The notes below the pieces were generated by a model. The model made no database searches, was not told the origin of the DNA, and saw nothing but the letters and a program-made list of their open reading frames with translations. From CAYUUP01 sp964447925 (GTDB lineage Bacteria > Bacillota > Clostridia > Oscillospirales > Oscillospiraceae), in assembly GCA_964447925.1 (NCBI GenBank), contig CAYUUP010000041.1:1-13273 (forward strand): a stretch of 13,273 nt of DNA, read 5' to 3'. Made by a program: the position numbers and the translations under genes. This document shows, one piece after another, positions 1 through 6,582 of the stretch. The stretch's first letter is position 1, and every line of letters begins with the position of its first letter.

Positions 1-1179
1 GCCGGTGTAGGCGCCCACATCCAGAATCTCCCCGGCAAAAAACAGTCCGGGCAGCCGCTTGGAGGCCATCGTTCCCGGCTGCACCTCATCCACCGCCACC
101 CCGCCGGAGGTCACAATTGCCTCGGCGATGGAACGGGGGCCTTTGATGTCCACCCGAAAATGCTTGAACTGCTCCAGCAGCGCCCGGCGCTGAATCTTGG
201 TGACGTCGCAGATACGTGTCTCCGGCGGAATGCCGGAACGGTCAATGACAACAGGAATCATTCGTTTGGGCAGGAGCCGATCCAGCGCGTTGCGCAGCAT
301 CCGGCCCCGCTGCCGCTCAAACTCCCTGAGCAGCCGTTTGTCCAGCTGCCCCTCGTCCAGTGCGGGCTTCATATCTATTATAACAGAATAGCTGATTTTG
401 TCAAAGGTTTTTATATGTGCGCTGGCACTTAATATCATCGGCCCGGAAAGGCCAAAATGGGTGAAGAGCAGCTCACCGAAATCCTCATAGACGGTTCTGC
501 CCCTCTCATCCTCCACCCGGATGGCGGCATTTTTCAGTGCCAGCCCCTGCAGACGCGGGCAGTCCTCGTCTCTGGCCTCCAGCGGCACCAGAGAGGGAAT
601 TGCCGGAAGGATCGTGTGTCCCGCAGCTTCTGCCAGCTTATAGCCGTCCCCGGTGGAACCGGTGGCGGGATAGGAGCGCCCTCCGGTTGCCAGCACCACC
701 TGCCGGGCAAAAATCTCCCTGCCGTCCTCTAGCCGGACACCAGTGAGTTTCTCCCCGTCCCGGAGCAATTTCGAAACACGTCCCTGAAGCACCACCACGC
801 CGGTACGCGCTATCTCCCCGCACAGAGCGTCCACCACGTCTGCCGCCCGGTCAGAGACGGGAAAAACCCGCCTGCCCCGCTCGGTCTTCAGCGGAACCCC
901 CAAATTCTCAAAGAACGCCATGGCTTCCGCCGGCCCGAACCGGCTGACAGCACTGTATAAGAAGCGGCTGTTGCAGGTGGTATTCTCCAGCACCTCCTCC
1001 GGGGTGCAGTTATTGGTCAGATTGCACCGCCCCTTGCCGGTGATGCGCAGCTTGCGGCCCAGATGACGGTTCCGCTCCACCAAAATCACCCGGCGGCCAA
1101 GCCGTGCGGCAGTGATGGCAGCCATCATGCCCGCCGGCCCTCCGCCAATCACCAAAGCGGGTTGCATCTGTTCTGCCAT
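1..1179 (-). CDS. NAD(P)/FAD-dependent oxidoreductase, HI0933/BaiN-like family (3' end outside window)
   Basis: This is a flavoprotein with 393 codons visible; the C-terminal end lies beyond position 1. A Rossmann-type dinucleotide-binding loop, IGGGPAGMMAA, is at residues 11-21. The family signature GRKLRITGKGRCNLTN is at about 41-56. A second GG-containing element (LATGGRSYPATGSTGDG) follows further on, and the visible end, FFAGEILDVGAYTG, matches the C-terminal FAD-contacting region of HI0933-type proteins. Members are annotated as aminoacetone oxidase-like or bile-acid BaiN-like enzymes, but the physiological substrate is usually unknown and I do not assign one. The ATG at 1179 has GAGGAGGG upstream, overlapping the end of the RpiR gene. 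The gap is only 11 bases, so co-transcription with that regulator is likely. In related Clostridia this gene often sits between rluB and cmk. An internal consensus promoter lies at 377-404. Confidence 0.9.
   Translation of the reverse strand, partial: MAEQMQPALVIGGGPAGMMAAITAARLGRRVILVERNRHLGRKLRITGKGRCNLTNNCTPEEVLENTTCNSRFLYSAVSRFGPAEAMAFFENLGVPLKTERGRRVFPVSDRAADVVDALCGEIARTGVVVLQGRVSKLLRDGEKLTGVRLEDGREIFARQVVLATGGRSYPATGSTGDGYKLAEAAGHTILPAIPSLVPLEARDEDCPRLQGLALKNAAIRVEDERGRTVYEDFGELLFTHFGLSGPMILSASAHIKTFDKISYSVIIDMKPALDEGQLDKRLLREFERQRGRMLRNALDRLLPKRMIPVVIDRSGIPPETRICDVTKIQRRALLEQFKHFRVDIKGPRSIAEAIVTSGGVAVDEVQPGTMASKRLPGLFFAGEILDVGAYTG
377..404 (-). promoter_or_regulatory. Consensus sigma-A-type promoter inside the oxidoreductase gene
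   Basis: Read on the minus strand, a perfect TTGACA (399-404) is followed after 16 bases by a perfect TATAAT (377-382). The bases just before the -10 are TGT, giving an extended -10 (TGn). It lies in an AT-rich island within an otherwise GC-rich coding region. Transcription would start near 370 and run toward the left edge, into the last part of the oxidoreductase and whatever follows it. The match is seen directly; activity is inferred. Confidence 0.55.
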
Positions 1180-1190
1180 GGAATCCCTCC

Positions 1191-2054
1191 TCAGCTCTCC
1201 AGCTGCTGATAGACCCCGTTTTCCTCCCAGATGGATTCCAAGCGGCTAAAGGTGCCAGGCAGTTCTCCCTCGTTCTTCCGGCTCACTGCCACAATCAGGG
1301 CGTTCACCAGGCTGAGGGGGGCCACAAGGGAATCCACAAAGGAGGCCATCTCGCTCTTGGCAAAGAGGGCCACATCGGCAATTGCGGCCAGGGGCGAGGC
1401 CTGGCTGTCGGTCAGGGCAATCACCCTGGCCCCCTGCTCCTTGGCATACTGCATGGCCTGTACCGTCCGCCGGGAATATCGGGGAAACGACAGACCGATG
1501 AGTACATCGCCGGGGCCAATACGCATCACCTGCTCAAAGACCTCGCTCATGGAGGTAGTGTCCACATGGACGATGTTGTCAAAAAGGAAGGTGAAGTAGT
1601 ATGAGAGAAAATTAGACAGGATGGCAGATGAGCGAACTCCCAGAATATAGACCCGCCGGGCCGCCGTGATATCCTCCACCGCCTGGTTGAAGCCCTCCCG
1701 GTCAATCTCCTCCAGTGTCAGCCGAATCTTTTCGATGTCCGACTGCATCACGGTAGTCAGCACGTCCTGATCGCCCATGCGGGCCCGGGAGACTTCAATA
1801 CGCTGGACGGTGGTCAGCTTGCTGCGTACCCGCTCTTGCAGGGCCTTCTGCATACTGGGGTAGCCGCTGTAGCCAAGCTCAGCGGCAAATCGTACCACTG
1901 TAGACTCGCTGACATTCACCGTCTTGCCCAGCTTGCTGGCCGTCATAAACGCCGCCTTATCATAAGACTGCAAAATAAAATTGGCAATGAACTTCTGCCC
2001 CTTGGAATAGCCGCTCATGCCTTCTTGAATCCGGCTTAAAATATCCTGCTGCAT
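1191..2054 (-). CDS. MurR/RpiR family transcriptional regulator (HTH + SIS domains)
   Basis: This 287-residue protein has the two-domain plan of RpiR regulators. Residues 1-80 form the N-terminal helix-turn-helix, including TASKLGKTVNVSESTVVRF and the following GYSGYPSMQKAL. Residues about 125-255 form a SIS sugar-phosphate-binding domain, with VYILGVRSSAILSNFLSYYF and the serine-containing loop GLSFPRYSRRT. The family represses or activates sugar catabolism genes in response to phosphosugars. No sugar gene is adjacent here, so its ligand and targets cannot be told. The ATG at 2054 has GAGGGAG about 10 bases upstream, and a good promoter lies at 2110-2138. The downstream oxidoreductase begins 11 bases after its stop, so the two probably form one transcript. 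A regulator at this spot, between rluB and the oxidoreductase, is unusual for the neighbourhood. Confidence 0.92.
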   Translation of the reverse strand: MQQDILSRIQEGMSGYSKGQKFIANFILQSYDKAAFMTASKLGKTVNVSESTVVRFAAELGYSGYPSMQKALQERVRSKLTTVQRIEVSRARMGDQDVLTTVMQSDIEKIRLTLEEIDREGFNQAVEDITAARRVYILGVRSSAILSNFLSYYFTFLFDNIVHVDTTSMSEVFEQVMRIGPGDVLIGLSFPRYSRRTVQAMQYAKEQGARVIALTDSQASPLAAIADVALFAKSEMASFVDSLVAPLSLVNALIVAVSRKNEGELPGTFSRLESIWEENGVYQQLES

Positions 2055-2109
2055 ACTTATATGCTCCCTCTGCCGCCGGGCGATACCGGCAGCTGTCTGT
2101 CATGCCTAT

Positions 2110-2138
2110 ATCATACTGCCTTTAACCGGAAATTTCAA
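2110..2138 (-). promoter_or_regulatory. Promoter of the RpiR regulator gene
   Basis: On the minus strand TTGAAA (2133-2138) and TATGAT (2110-2115) are separated by exactly 17 bases, each matching the sigma-A consensus at five of six positions. The predicted start is near 2103, giving a leader of about 48 bases before the ATG at 2054. No convincing terminator is visible between the rluB stop (2183) and this promoter, so readthrough from the upstream operon is possible. Confidence 0.7.
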
Positions 2139-2182
2139 GGGGTTTTGCAGGATTTTCCCATTTTCTTGCAGACAATTGCCGT

Positions 2183-2896
2183 TTATCCCTGTTTTAGCCG
2201 GAGAATCTCCTCCTCAGTGAGATATCGCCAACTCCCTGGCTTCAAATTTCCCAGGCAGATACTGTCCTCCCGCACCCGGCGTAGCCGAACCACCTCCAGC
2301 CCCGCCGCCTGGCACATCCTGCGAATCTGCCGGTTTTTCCCTTGGTTCAGGGTGACGGACAGCACCGAGGCTCCGGCTGTCCCTCGGGCGGGACGCAATT
2401 CCACCCGGCGGGGGCAGCACAGCTGACCTTCCAGCATCATAGGCGACCGGAGCCGGGGCAGGGCCGCCGCAGCGTCCCCGGTGACCCACACCAGATATTC
2501 CTTCTCCACCCCATAGGAGGGATGGGTCAGCCTTTGGGTCAGTTCCCCATCATTGGTCAGCAGCAGCAGCCCCTCGGAATACATATCCAGCCGTCCCACT
2601 GGCCACACCCGGACGCCGCAGTCCTCCACCAGGGAGCGGACATCCAGCCGTCCCTGCTGGTCGGACAGGGTGGTGACATAACCACGGGGCTTGTTCAGGA
2701 TCAGATAGACCCGCTGCCCTCCCAGCTCCACCGTTTTCCCGTCGATGGTCACCACGTCCCGTTCCGGGTCGGCCCGGTCACCCAAGGTGGCCGGACGGCC
2801 ATTCACCGTCACCCGGCCCGCAAGAATGTACGCTTCAGCAGTCCGCCGAGAAAAAATTCCCCCGGCGGATAAGAGCTTCTGAAGCCGCTGTTCCAA
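2183..2896 (-). CDS. rluB: rRNA pseudouridine synthase, RsuA/RluB family (TTG start)
   Basis: This 237-residue enzyme would isomerise a uridine in rRNA; RluB acts on a 23S helix 80 uridine. The N-terminal S4 RNA-binding domain spans about residues 1-60 (RLQKLLSAGGIFSRRTAE, then AGRVTVNG). The catalytic domain carries the NKPRG motif (68-72) and the signature PVGRLDMYSEGLLLLTNDGE, with catalytic Asp104. GKNRQIRRM near the C-terminus is also typical. The start is TTG at 2896: there is no in-frame ATG before residue 105, and GAGGAGG (2907-2913) stands 10 bases upstream. This places the first 88 bases inside the end of the carboxypeptidase gene. The RsuA/RluB/RluE/RluF distinction cannot be settled by eye; RluB is chosen for synteny with scpAB and the carboxypeptidase. 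Confidence 0.9.
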   Translation of the reverse strand: MEQRLQKLLSAGGIFSRRTAEAYILAGRVTVNGRPATLGDRADPERDVVTIDGKTVELGGQRVYLILNKPRGYVTTLSDQQGRLDVRSLVEDCGVRVWPVGRLDMYSEGLLLLTNDGELTQRLTHPSYGVEKEYLVWVTGDAAAALPRLRSPMMLEGQLCCPRRVELRPARGTAGASVLSVTLNQGKNRQIRRMCQAAGLEVVRLRRVREDSICLGNLKPGSWRYLTEEEILRLKQG

Positions 2897-3993
2897 GTCG
2901 CGTTCGCCTCCTCGATTGTCTCTCCGAATACCAGGTAGGTGCTTCCATACAGCTCACCGTTGATATAGAAGCTGAGCTGTCCCACCACGGCCCCCATGCG
3001 TACCGGGCCGGACACCTCCTTCGGCAGGGTCAGTACCGTATCCAGCTTGTCGCTTTCCGACAGGGGGTAAAATACAGACTCCAGCGCCACAACCGGCGCC
3101 GTCTCACTGCTGCCGGAGATGGGCAGCCGCGCAATAGTCTGCCCTACACTGCACAGAGTAACGGTGGGCCAATGGGAAAAGCCGTAGTTATACATGGCGA
3201 TTTGATCGTCCCAGTAGTCCTGGTCACACAGGGTCACTGCCACCAGCCGCTGGCCATCCTTTTCGGCGCAGGTCACCAGTGTCCGCCCCGAAGCCTGAGT
3301 ATAGCCATTTTTGCCGCCGATGCAGTATTCATACATCCGCAGCAGCTTATTATGGTTGGTCATGGAGAAGCCTTCCATCTCGATATAGCGGGTACCGGTA
3401 ATTTTAACGAATTCTTCATTCTGCATGGCATATATCATCAGCTTTGCCATGTCCTCTGCCGTAGAGTAGTGTCCCTCGGCGTCCAGCCCGTGGGGATTGG
3501 CAAAGCTGGTGTGGGACATACCCAGCTCCGACGCCTTGTTGTTCATCCAGACAACAAAGGCCTCCTCGCTCCCGGCGCAGGCCACGGCAAGAGCGGTGGC
3601 AGCATCATTACCGGAACACAGCATTAGGCCATAGAGCAACGCCCGGATGGTCAACTGATCTCCGGTTACAAAGTACATGGAGGAACCCTCCACGTTTGCA
3701 AACTCATCGGTGATTTCCACCACTTGATCCAGGTCAATGCCACACTCCAGCACCACGATGGCGGTCATGATTTTTGTGGTACTGGCAATCAGCCGTTCCT
3801 CCTGGGCGTTCAGGCTGTACAGCACCCGGCCCGAAGCCGCGTCCACCAGAATGGCGGATGCCGCCGACAGAGTTAGCGCATCTGCATTGACATCCTCTGC
3901 CCAGGCCGTACCCGTAAGCAGGGCAAGAACCGCCAGCAATGCCAGCGTTCCGCCTTTCAGCCGGCGAAGCCAGCCAATTCTCCCCTTGTTCAA
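2809..3993 (-). CDS. D-alanyl-D-alanine carboxypeptidase, peptidase S11 (DacF/DacB-like)
   Basis: This secreted penicillin-binding protein of 394 residues would trim the terminal D-alanine from peptidoglycan stem peptides. Residues 1-32 are a signal peptide: a basic start, the hydrophobic core LALLAVLALL, and cleavage after TAWA. The S11 motifs are the nucleophile box STTK (71-74), SGN (127-129), and the third box, which reads KNG (228-230) in place of the usual KTG; the surrounding GYTQASGRTL is normal. A PBP5-type C-terminal beta domain follows (about 285-365). The start is TTG at 3993: no ATG is available before the catalytic region, and AGGGAG lies 8 bases upstream. It follows gerW by 22 bases in the same operon. 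The last 29 codons overlap rluB, and the tail FFLGGLLKRTFLRAG is short for the membrane-anchoring amphipathic helix usual in the family. Confidence 0.93.
   Translation of the reverse strand: MNKGRIGWLRRLKGGTLALLAVLALLTGTAWAEDVNADALTLSAASAILVDAASGRVLYSLNAQEERLIASTTKIMTAIVVLECGIDLDQVVEITDEFANVEGSSMYFVTGDQLTIRALLYGLMLCSGNDAATALAVACAGSEEAFVVWMNNKASELGMSHTSFANPHGLDAEGHYSTAEDMAKLMIYAMQNEEFVKITGTRYIEMEGFSMTNHNKLLRMYEYCIGGKNGYTQASGRTLVTCAEKDGQRLVAVTLCDQDYWDDQIAMYNYGFSHWPTVTLCSVGQTIARLPISGSSETAPVVALESVFYPLSESDKLDTVLTLPKEVSGPVRMGAVVGQLSFYINGELYGSTYLVFGETIEEANATWNSGFRSSYPPGEFFLGGLLKRTFLRAG
2907..2913 (-). promoter_or_regulatory. Ribosome binding site fixing the rluB TTG start
   Basis: GAGGAGG on the minus strand lies 10 bases before the TTG at 2896 and wholly inside the carboxypeptidase coding sequence. 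It is the only good Shine-Dalgarno sequence near the conserved S4-domain N-terminus, and so decides the start. Confidence 0.75.
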
Positions 3994-4001
3994 CTTTTCT
4001 T

Positions 4002-4007
4002 CTCCCT
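4002..4007 (-). promoter_or_regulatory. Ribosome binding site for the carboxypeptidase TTG start
   Basis: AGGGAG on the minus strand lies 8 bases before the TTG at 3993, in the 22-base gap after gerW. It supports TTG initiation, which is also required to include the complete signal peptide. Confidence 0.65.
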
Positions 4008-4015
4008 ATTTATCC

Positions 4016-4426
4016 TTACGCTTCCTCTTTTTTCTCCTTTTGCTTGTCGATGAAAGCAGTAACCTTGTCCACCACCTCTGGCACCATGTCAATGACCCGC
4101 TCTACCGCGCCGCCTGCCGGCGGGCCAATGGGAATCATACGGACATTCTCCCCCCGAACAACCAGGAACGCGATGGGTACGATGGTAACACCGGCTCCTC
4201 CGCCGCCGCCAAAGGGGTTGTTGCTGCCCGCCTGGATATTTTTTGTGGTGAACTCTGAACCGCCAGAGGCGAAGCCAAAACTGACCTTAGACACTGGAAT
4301 GATGGTCACGCCGTCCGGAGTATGGATCGGCTCCCCCACGATGGTGTTGACGTCCACCATCTCCTTGATATTCTCCATGGTAACACCCATGACCTCGCTG
4401 ATAGTATGCTTTTGATTGTTCTCCAT
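4016..4426 (-). CDS. ytfJ: GerW family sporulation protein (YtfJ)
   Basis: This 136-residue protein matches the GerW/YtfJ family. It has an N-terminal helical part with GVTMENIKEMVDVNTIVGEP, then TIIPVSKVSFGFASGGSEF, a glycine-rich loop (NNPFGGGGGAGV) and the core VTIVPIAFLVV. A charged, lysine/glutamate-rich C-terminal helix ends it. In Bacillus the protein is a spore component needed for normal germination; its biochemical role is not known. The ATG at 4426 has AGGAGG 10 bases upstream (4437-4442). It lies 16 bases after the DUF2953 gene, the same partner as in B. subtilis (ytfI-ytfJ). The gene indicates a spore-forming host. No forespore sigma promoter was evident just upstream. Confidence 0.93.
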   Translation of the reverse strand: MENNQKHTISEVMGVTMENIKEMVDVNTIVGEPIHTPDGVTIIPVSKVSFGFASGGSEFTTKNIQAGSNNPFGGGGGAGVTIVPIAFLVVRGENVRMIPIGPPAGGAVERVIDMVPEVVDKVTAFIDKQKEKKEEA

Positions 4427-4442
4427 TGTAATTTTGCCTCCT

Positions 4443-5075
4443 TTATTTTCCGGACACAGCTTGTCCCTGGGGCTTCTTCTCTGTTTTCCCCATAGCTTTT
4501 ACCGCCCGGACGCAAAAGCGCAGGGCAATGGCCAGCAGACGGCCAAGGGAAATAGACAGCCCCGCCCTGACTGCAATCACCGGCTCTTGAGCCTGGAAGT
4601 CCACTCCTAACCGCACCCGGCGCTGACGGACATCGAAGTGGTTCTCAATCAGCGGCAGAACACCGCCGCAGGCAGCAGAGAGTCTCCCATACTGGATGGC
4701 GGCGGCCGCTGCGTCTTCCCCACCGGGAACGGTATAATCAATCTCCAACGGCTGGATGCGGATATGTCTGCTCAGTCTGCCCAGCATATCAAGAATATCG
4801 GGCAGCAGCGTCAGCAGCAGCCGAACCGTTCCGCCAGAGGGTTCTTTACGCTCCCGGGCAACGGGCTTTTTCCCTGCCTTTGCCGCCTTTTTCTCAGTCC
4901 GCTTCTTTTTTCCCTTCTTCTTTGGCTTTTGAGGGAATATTCTGATGGGGATGCCCATGACGCGCAGGGTCACGATCAGTCCGCCTGCGTGATATTCCGC
5001 CCGTCCGCCCACACGAATAAAGCCTAAAAGCAACAGGACAACAACCACAGCGGCGATGATCTTCAGCGCCGTCAT
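4443..5075 (-). CDS. DUF2953 domain-containing membrane protein (YtfI-like)
   Basis: This 210-residue protein has one N-terminal membrane anchor (about 5-20: IIAAVVVVLLLLGF). A short beta-rich region follows (EYHAGGLIVTLRVMGIPIRIF), then a strongly basic lysine-rich linker at residues 50-77. The DUF2953 core comes after that: the element GGEDAAAAAIQYGRLSAA, a stretch with NHFDVRQRRVRLGVDF, and a C-terminal hydrophobic helix (GRLLAIALRF). Its function is unknown. Pairing with gerW suggests a sporulation or envelope role, but that is inference from context. The ATG at 5075 is four bases beyond the scpB stop, with GGAGGAGG inside the scpB end, so translation is probably coupled. Confidence 0.82.
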   Translation of the reverse strand: MTALKIIAAVVVVLLLLGFIRVGGRAEYHAGGLIVTLRVMGIPIRIFPQKPKKKGKKKRTEKKAAKAGKKPVARERKEPSGGTVRLLLTLLPDILDMLGRLSRHIRIQPLEIDYTVPGGEDAAAAAIQYGRLSAACGGVLPLIENHFDVRQRRVRLGVDFQAQEPVIAVRAGLSISLGRLLAIALRFCVRAVKAMGKTEKKPQGQAVSGK

Positions 5076-5079
5076 AGTC

Positions 5080-5685
5080 TCATGCCTCCTCCTGGGACTG
5101 GGCCGCCGTCTCCTCCTCCGTCAGCTTTTGGATGGCCTCCCGCATCTGGAGGGTCAACTGTCCCTCATCCGCCGTGCTGTCCGGCAGTGGGGGCAGTTCC
5201 TTCAGGGAGGAAAGGCCAAAGCTGCGAAGAAAGGCAGCAGTGGTGCGGAACAGGGTAGGGCGTCCCGGCACGGGCAGCCGCCCCGCCTCCTGAATCAGGC
5301 CCCGCTCCTGAAGCAGATTTACGGTATAGGAGGAGTCCACCCCCCGCACCTGCTCCACATAGGCCCGGGTGGTGGGCTGGAAGTAAGCGATGATGGCCAG
5401 AGCCTCCAGGGCAGTCTGGGAAAGTTTGGGGGGCTTCCGGGCTTCCAGCGCCTTACGAATATACGCCGCCTCCTCGGGGGCGGAGCAAAGCTGCCAGGCG
5501 TTTTCCAGTCGCAGCAGCCGGATCCCCCGGCGCTGATAAGCATACTCATCCGACAGTCGGGCGGCCACCTTGTCTGCCGTCTCCCGGTCGATACCCAGGG
5601 CCAAGGAAAGCCGCTCCACCGGAACCGGCTCTCCCGCTGCAAATAGGATTCCCTCAATTGCGGATTCTATGTCCTTCAGTTCCAT
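5080..5685 (-). CDS. scpB: Segregation and condensation protein ScpB
   Basis: ScpB is the winged-helix (kite) subunit that dimerises and binds ScpA in the Smc-ScpA-ScpB condensin. The protein has 201 residues, close to the family norm. An N-terminal winged helix (ESAIEGILFAAGEPV) leads to the second winged helix containing LSQTALEALAIIAYFQPTTR, QVRGVDSSYTVNLLQERGLI and GRPTLFRTTAAFLRSFGL. The acidic tail is variable in the family. The start is the ATG at 5685, preceded by AAGGAGA (5690-5696); a TTG five codons upstream would remove that site and is not favoured. A 63-base gap separates it from scpA, longer than the overlap or few-base spacing often seen for this pair. Confidence 0.95.
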   Translation of the reverse strand: MELKDIESAIEGILFAAGEPVPVERLSLALGIDRETADKVAARLSDEYAYQRRGIRLLRLENAWQLCSAPEEAAYIRKALEARKPPKLSQTALEALAIIAYFQPTTRAYVEQVRGVDSSYTVNLLQERGLIQEAGRLPVPGRPTLFRTTAAFLRSFGLSSLKELPPLPDSTADEGQLTLQMREAIQKLTEEETAAQSQEEA

Positions 5686-5748
5686 ATTTTCTCCTTGCAA
5701 GCCTCATCCAGGGGAGAAGCGATCTCCGGCACCCTCTTGGCCGGCCAT

Positions 5749-6546
5749 TTATGAGGGTTCGCCCTTCCCGCTCACCGGCTGTCTACCGGGGAAAATGCCG
5801 GTGACGGTAAAGTCCCCGTCAGTACCCGCCAGGCGGATGCGCCGCTCCCGGCACAGCTCCAAAATTGCCAGAAAGGTGGCCACCACCTCAGATCTGCTCC
5901 GGCTCCTCCGGAACAGCCGGGATAGCCTTGTGACCCCCGACCTGACCAGCCAGGCCAGAATCTCCCGGCTCTTTTCAGTGACCGAATAAGTCTCCCTGCC
6001 TACGATGCCGTCAAAAGCCTGGATGGGCGGCGGGAGCTTGTCCTTTGTCCGGCGGAGCAGCTCCGACATGGCAGCTGCCAGTTCCGAGGGCTGGTGTACA
6101 TATTCATAGGTACGCGTCCTGGTCGGCAACGGCTCCGGTGGCTTGGTAAAGTAGTCCTGTCCCAGCTGATAGCGGTGCTGGAGTTCCCCTGTCGCCGCCT
6201 TGATTTTGGCGTAGTACTCACTGCGCTGGTGGGCCTCCAGGGCGGAAATCAACTCATCCATCTCGCTGGCCGTCTCTTCATCATGGATAGAGAGGAGCAT
6301 CCGGGTCTTGATATAGGCCAGCTGGGAGGCCATGGCAATAAACTCGCTGGCCACCTCCAAATCCATCTGCTTCCGCTGCTCCATCCAATCCAGATACTGC
6401 TCCAAAATGAGGGATATCTGGATATCCTGGATCTCCATTTTGTTCTGGCCCAGCAGATATAAGATCAAATCCAGCGGACCGTCAAAGTCCTTCATCTCAC
6501 TTTTGGCTTTCACCACCCGTTCCAGGTGGTAAACGGGCGCATCCAA
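5749..6546 (-). CDS. scpA: Segregation and condensation protein ScpA (TTG start)
   Basis: ScpA is the kleisin that bridges the Smc head domains and recruits ScpB. This 265-residue protein carries the kleisin N-terminal signature FDGPLDLILYLLGQNKMEI (from about residue 20), ASEFIAMASQLAYIKTRMLL, and a C-terminal winged helix (SRSEVVATFLAILELCRE). The start is TTG at 6546. The nearly perfect anti-16S complement AGGAGGTGA (6554-6562) stands 7 bases upstream, and the N-terminal strand VYHLERVVKAKSEM expected before FDGPLD is then included. It follows the M50 protease gene by 36 bases and precedes scpB, all in one operon. Confidence 0.95.
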   Translation of the reverse strand: MDAPVYHLERVVKAKSEMKDFDGPLDLILYLLGQNKMEIQDIQISLILEQYLDWMEQRKQMDLEVASEFIAMASQLAYIKTRMLLSIHDEETASEMDELISALEAHQRSEYYAKIKAATGELQHRYQLGQDYFTKPPEPLPTRTRTYEYVHQPSELAAAMSELLRRTKDKLPPPIQAFDGIVGRETYSVTEKSREILAWLVRSGVTRLSRLFRRSRSRSEVVATFLAILELCRERRIRLAGTDGDFTVTGIFPGRQPVSGKGEPS

Positions 6547-6553
6547 GGGCGGC

Positions 6554-6562
6554 TCACCTCCT
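6554..6562 (-). promoter_or_regulatory. Very strong ribosome binding site for the scpA TTG start
   Basis: AGGAGGTGA on the minus strand is a nine-base complement to the 16S rRNA 3' end. It sits 7 bases before the TTG at 6546 and compensates for the weak start codon. Confidence 0.75.
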
Positions 6563-6582
6563 CGGGAATATTCCCCTATGGC

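Noticed and set aside
2139..2182. Possible terminator after rluB
   Set aside because: The TGCAAG...CCTGCA segment is closer to a mirror pattern than a complementary one: only four base pairs form, with no T-tract.
2342..2872. Plus-strand open frame of 176 codons opposite rluB
   Set aside because: It is the antisense shadow of a well-supported pseudouridine synthase gene, is rich in Pro/Gly/His/Gln as such shadows are, and shows no recognisable domain.
4733..4738. Plus-strand TATAAT inside the DUF2953 gene
   Set aside because: No -35-like sequence stands 16-18 bases upstream and no plus-strand gene follows.
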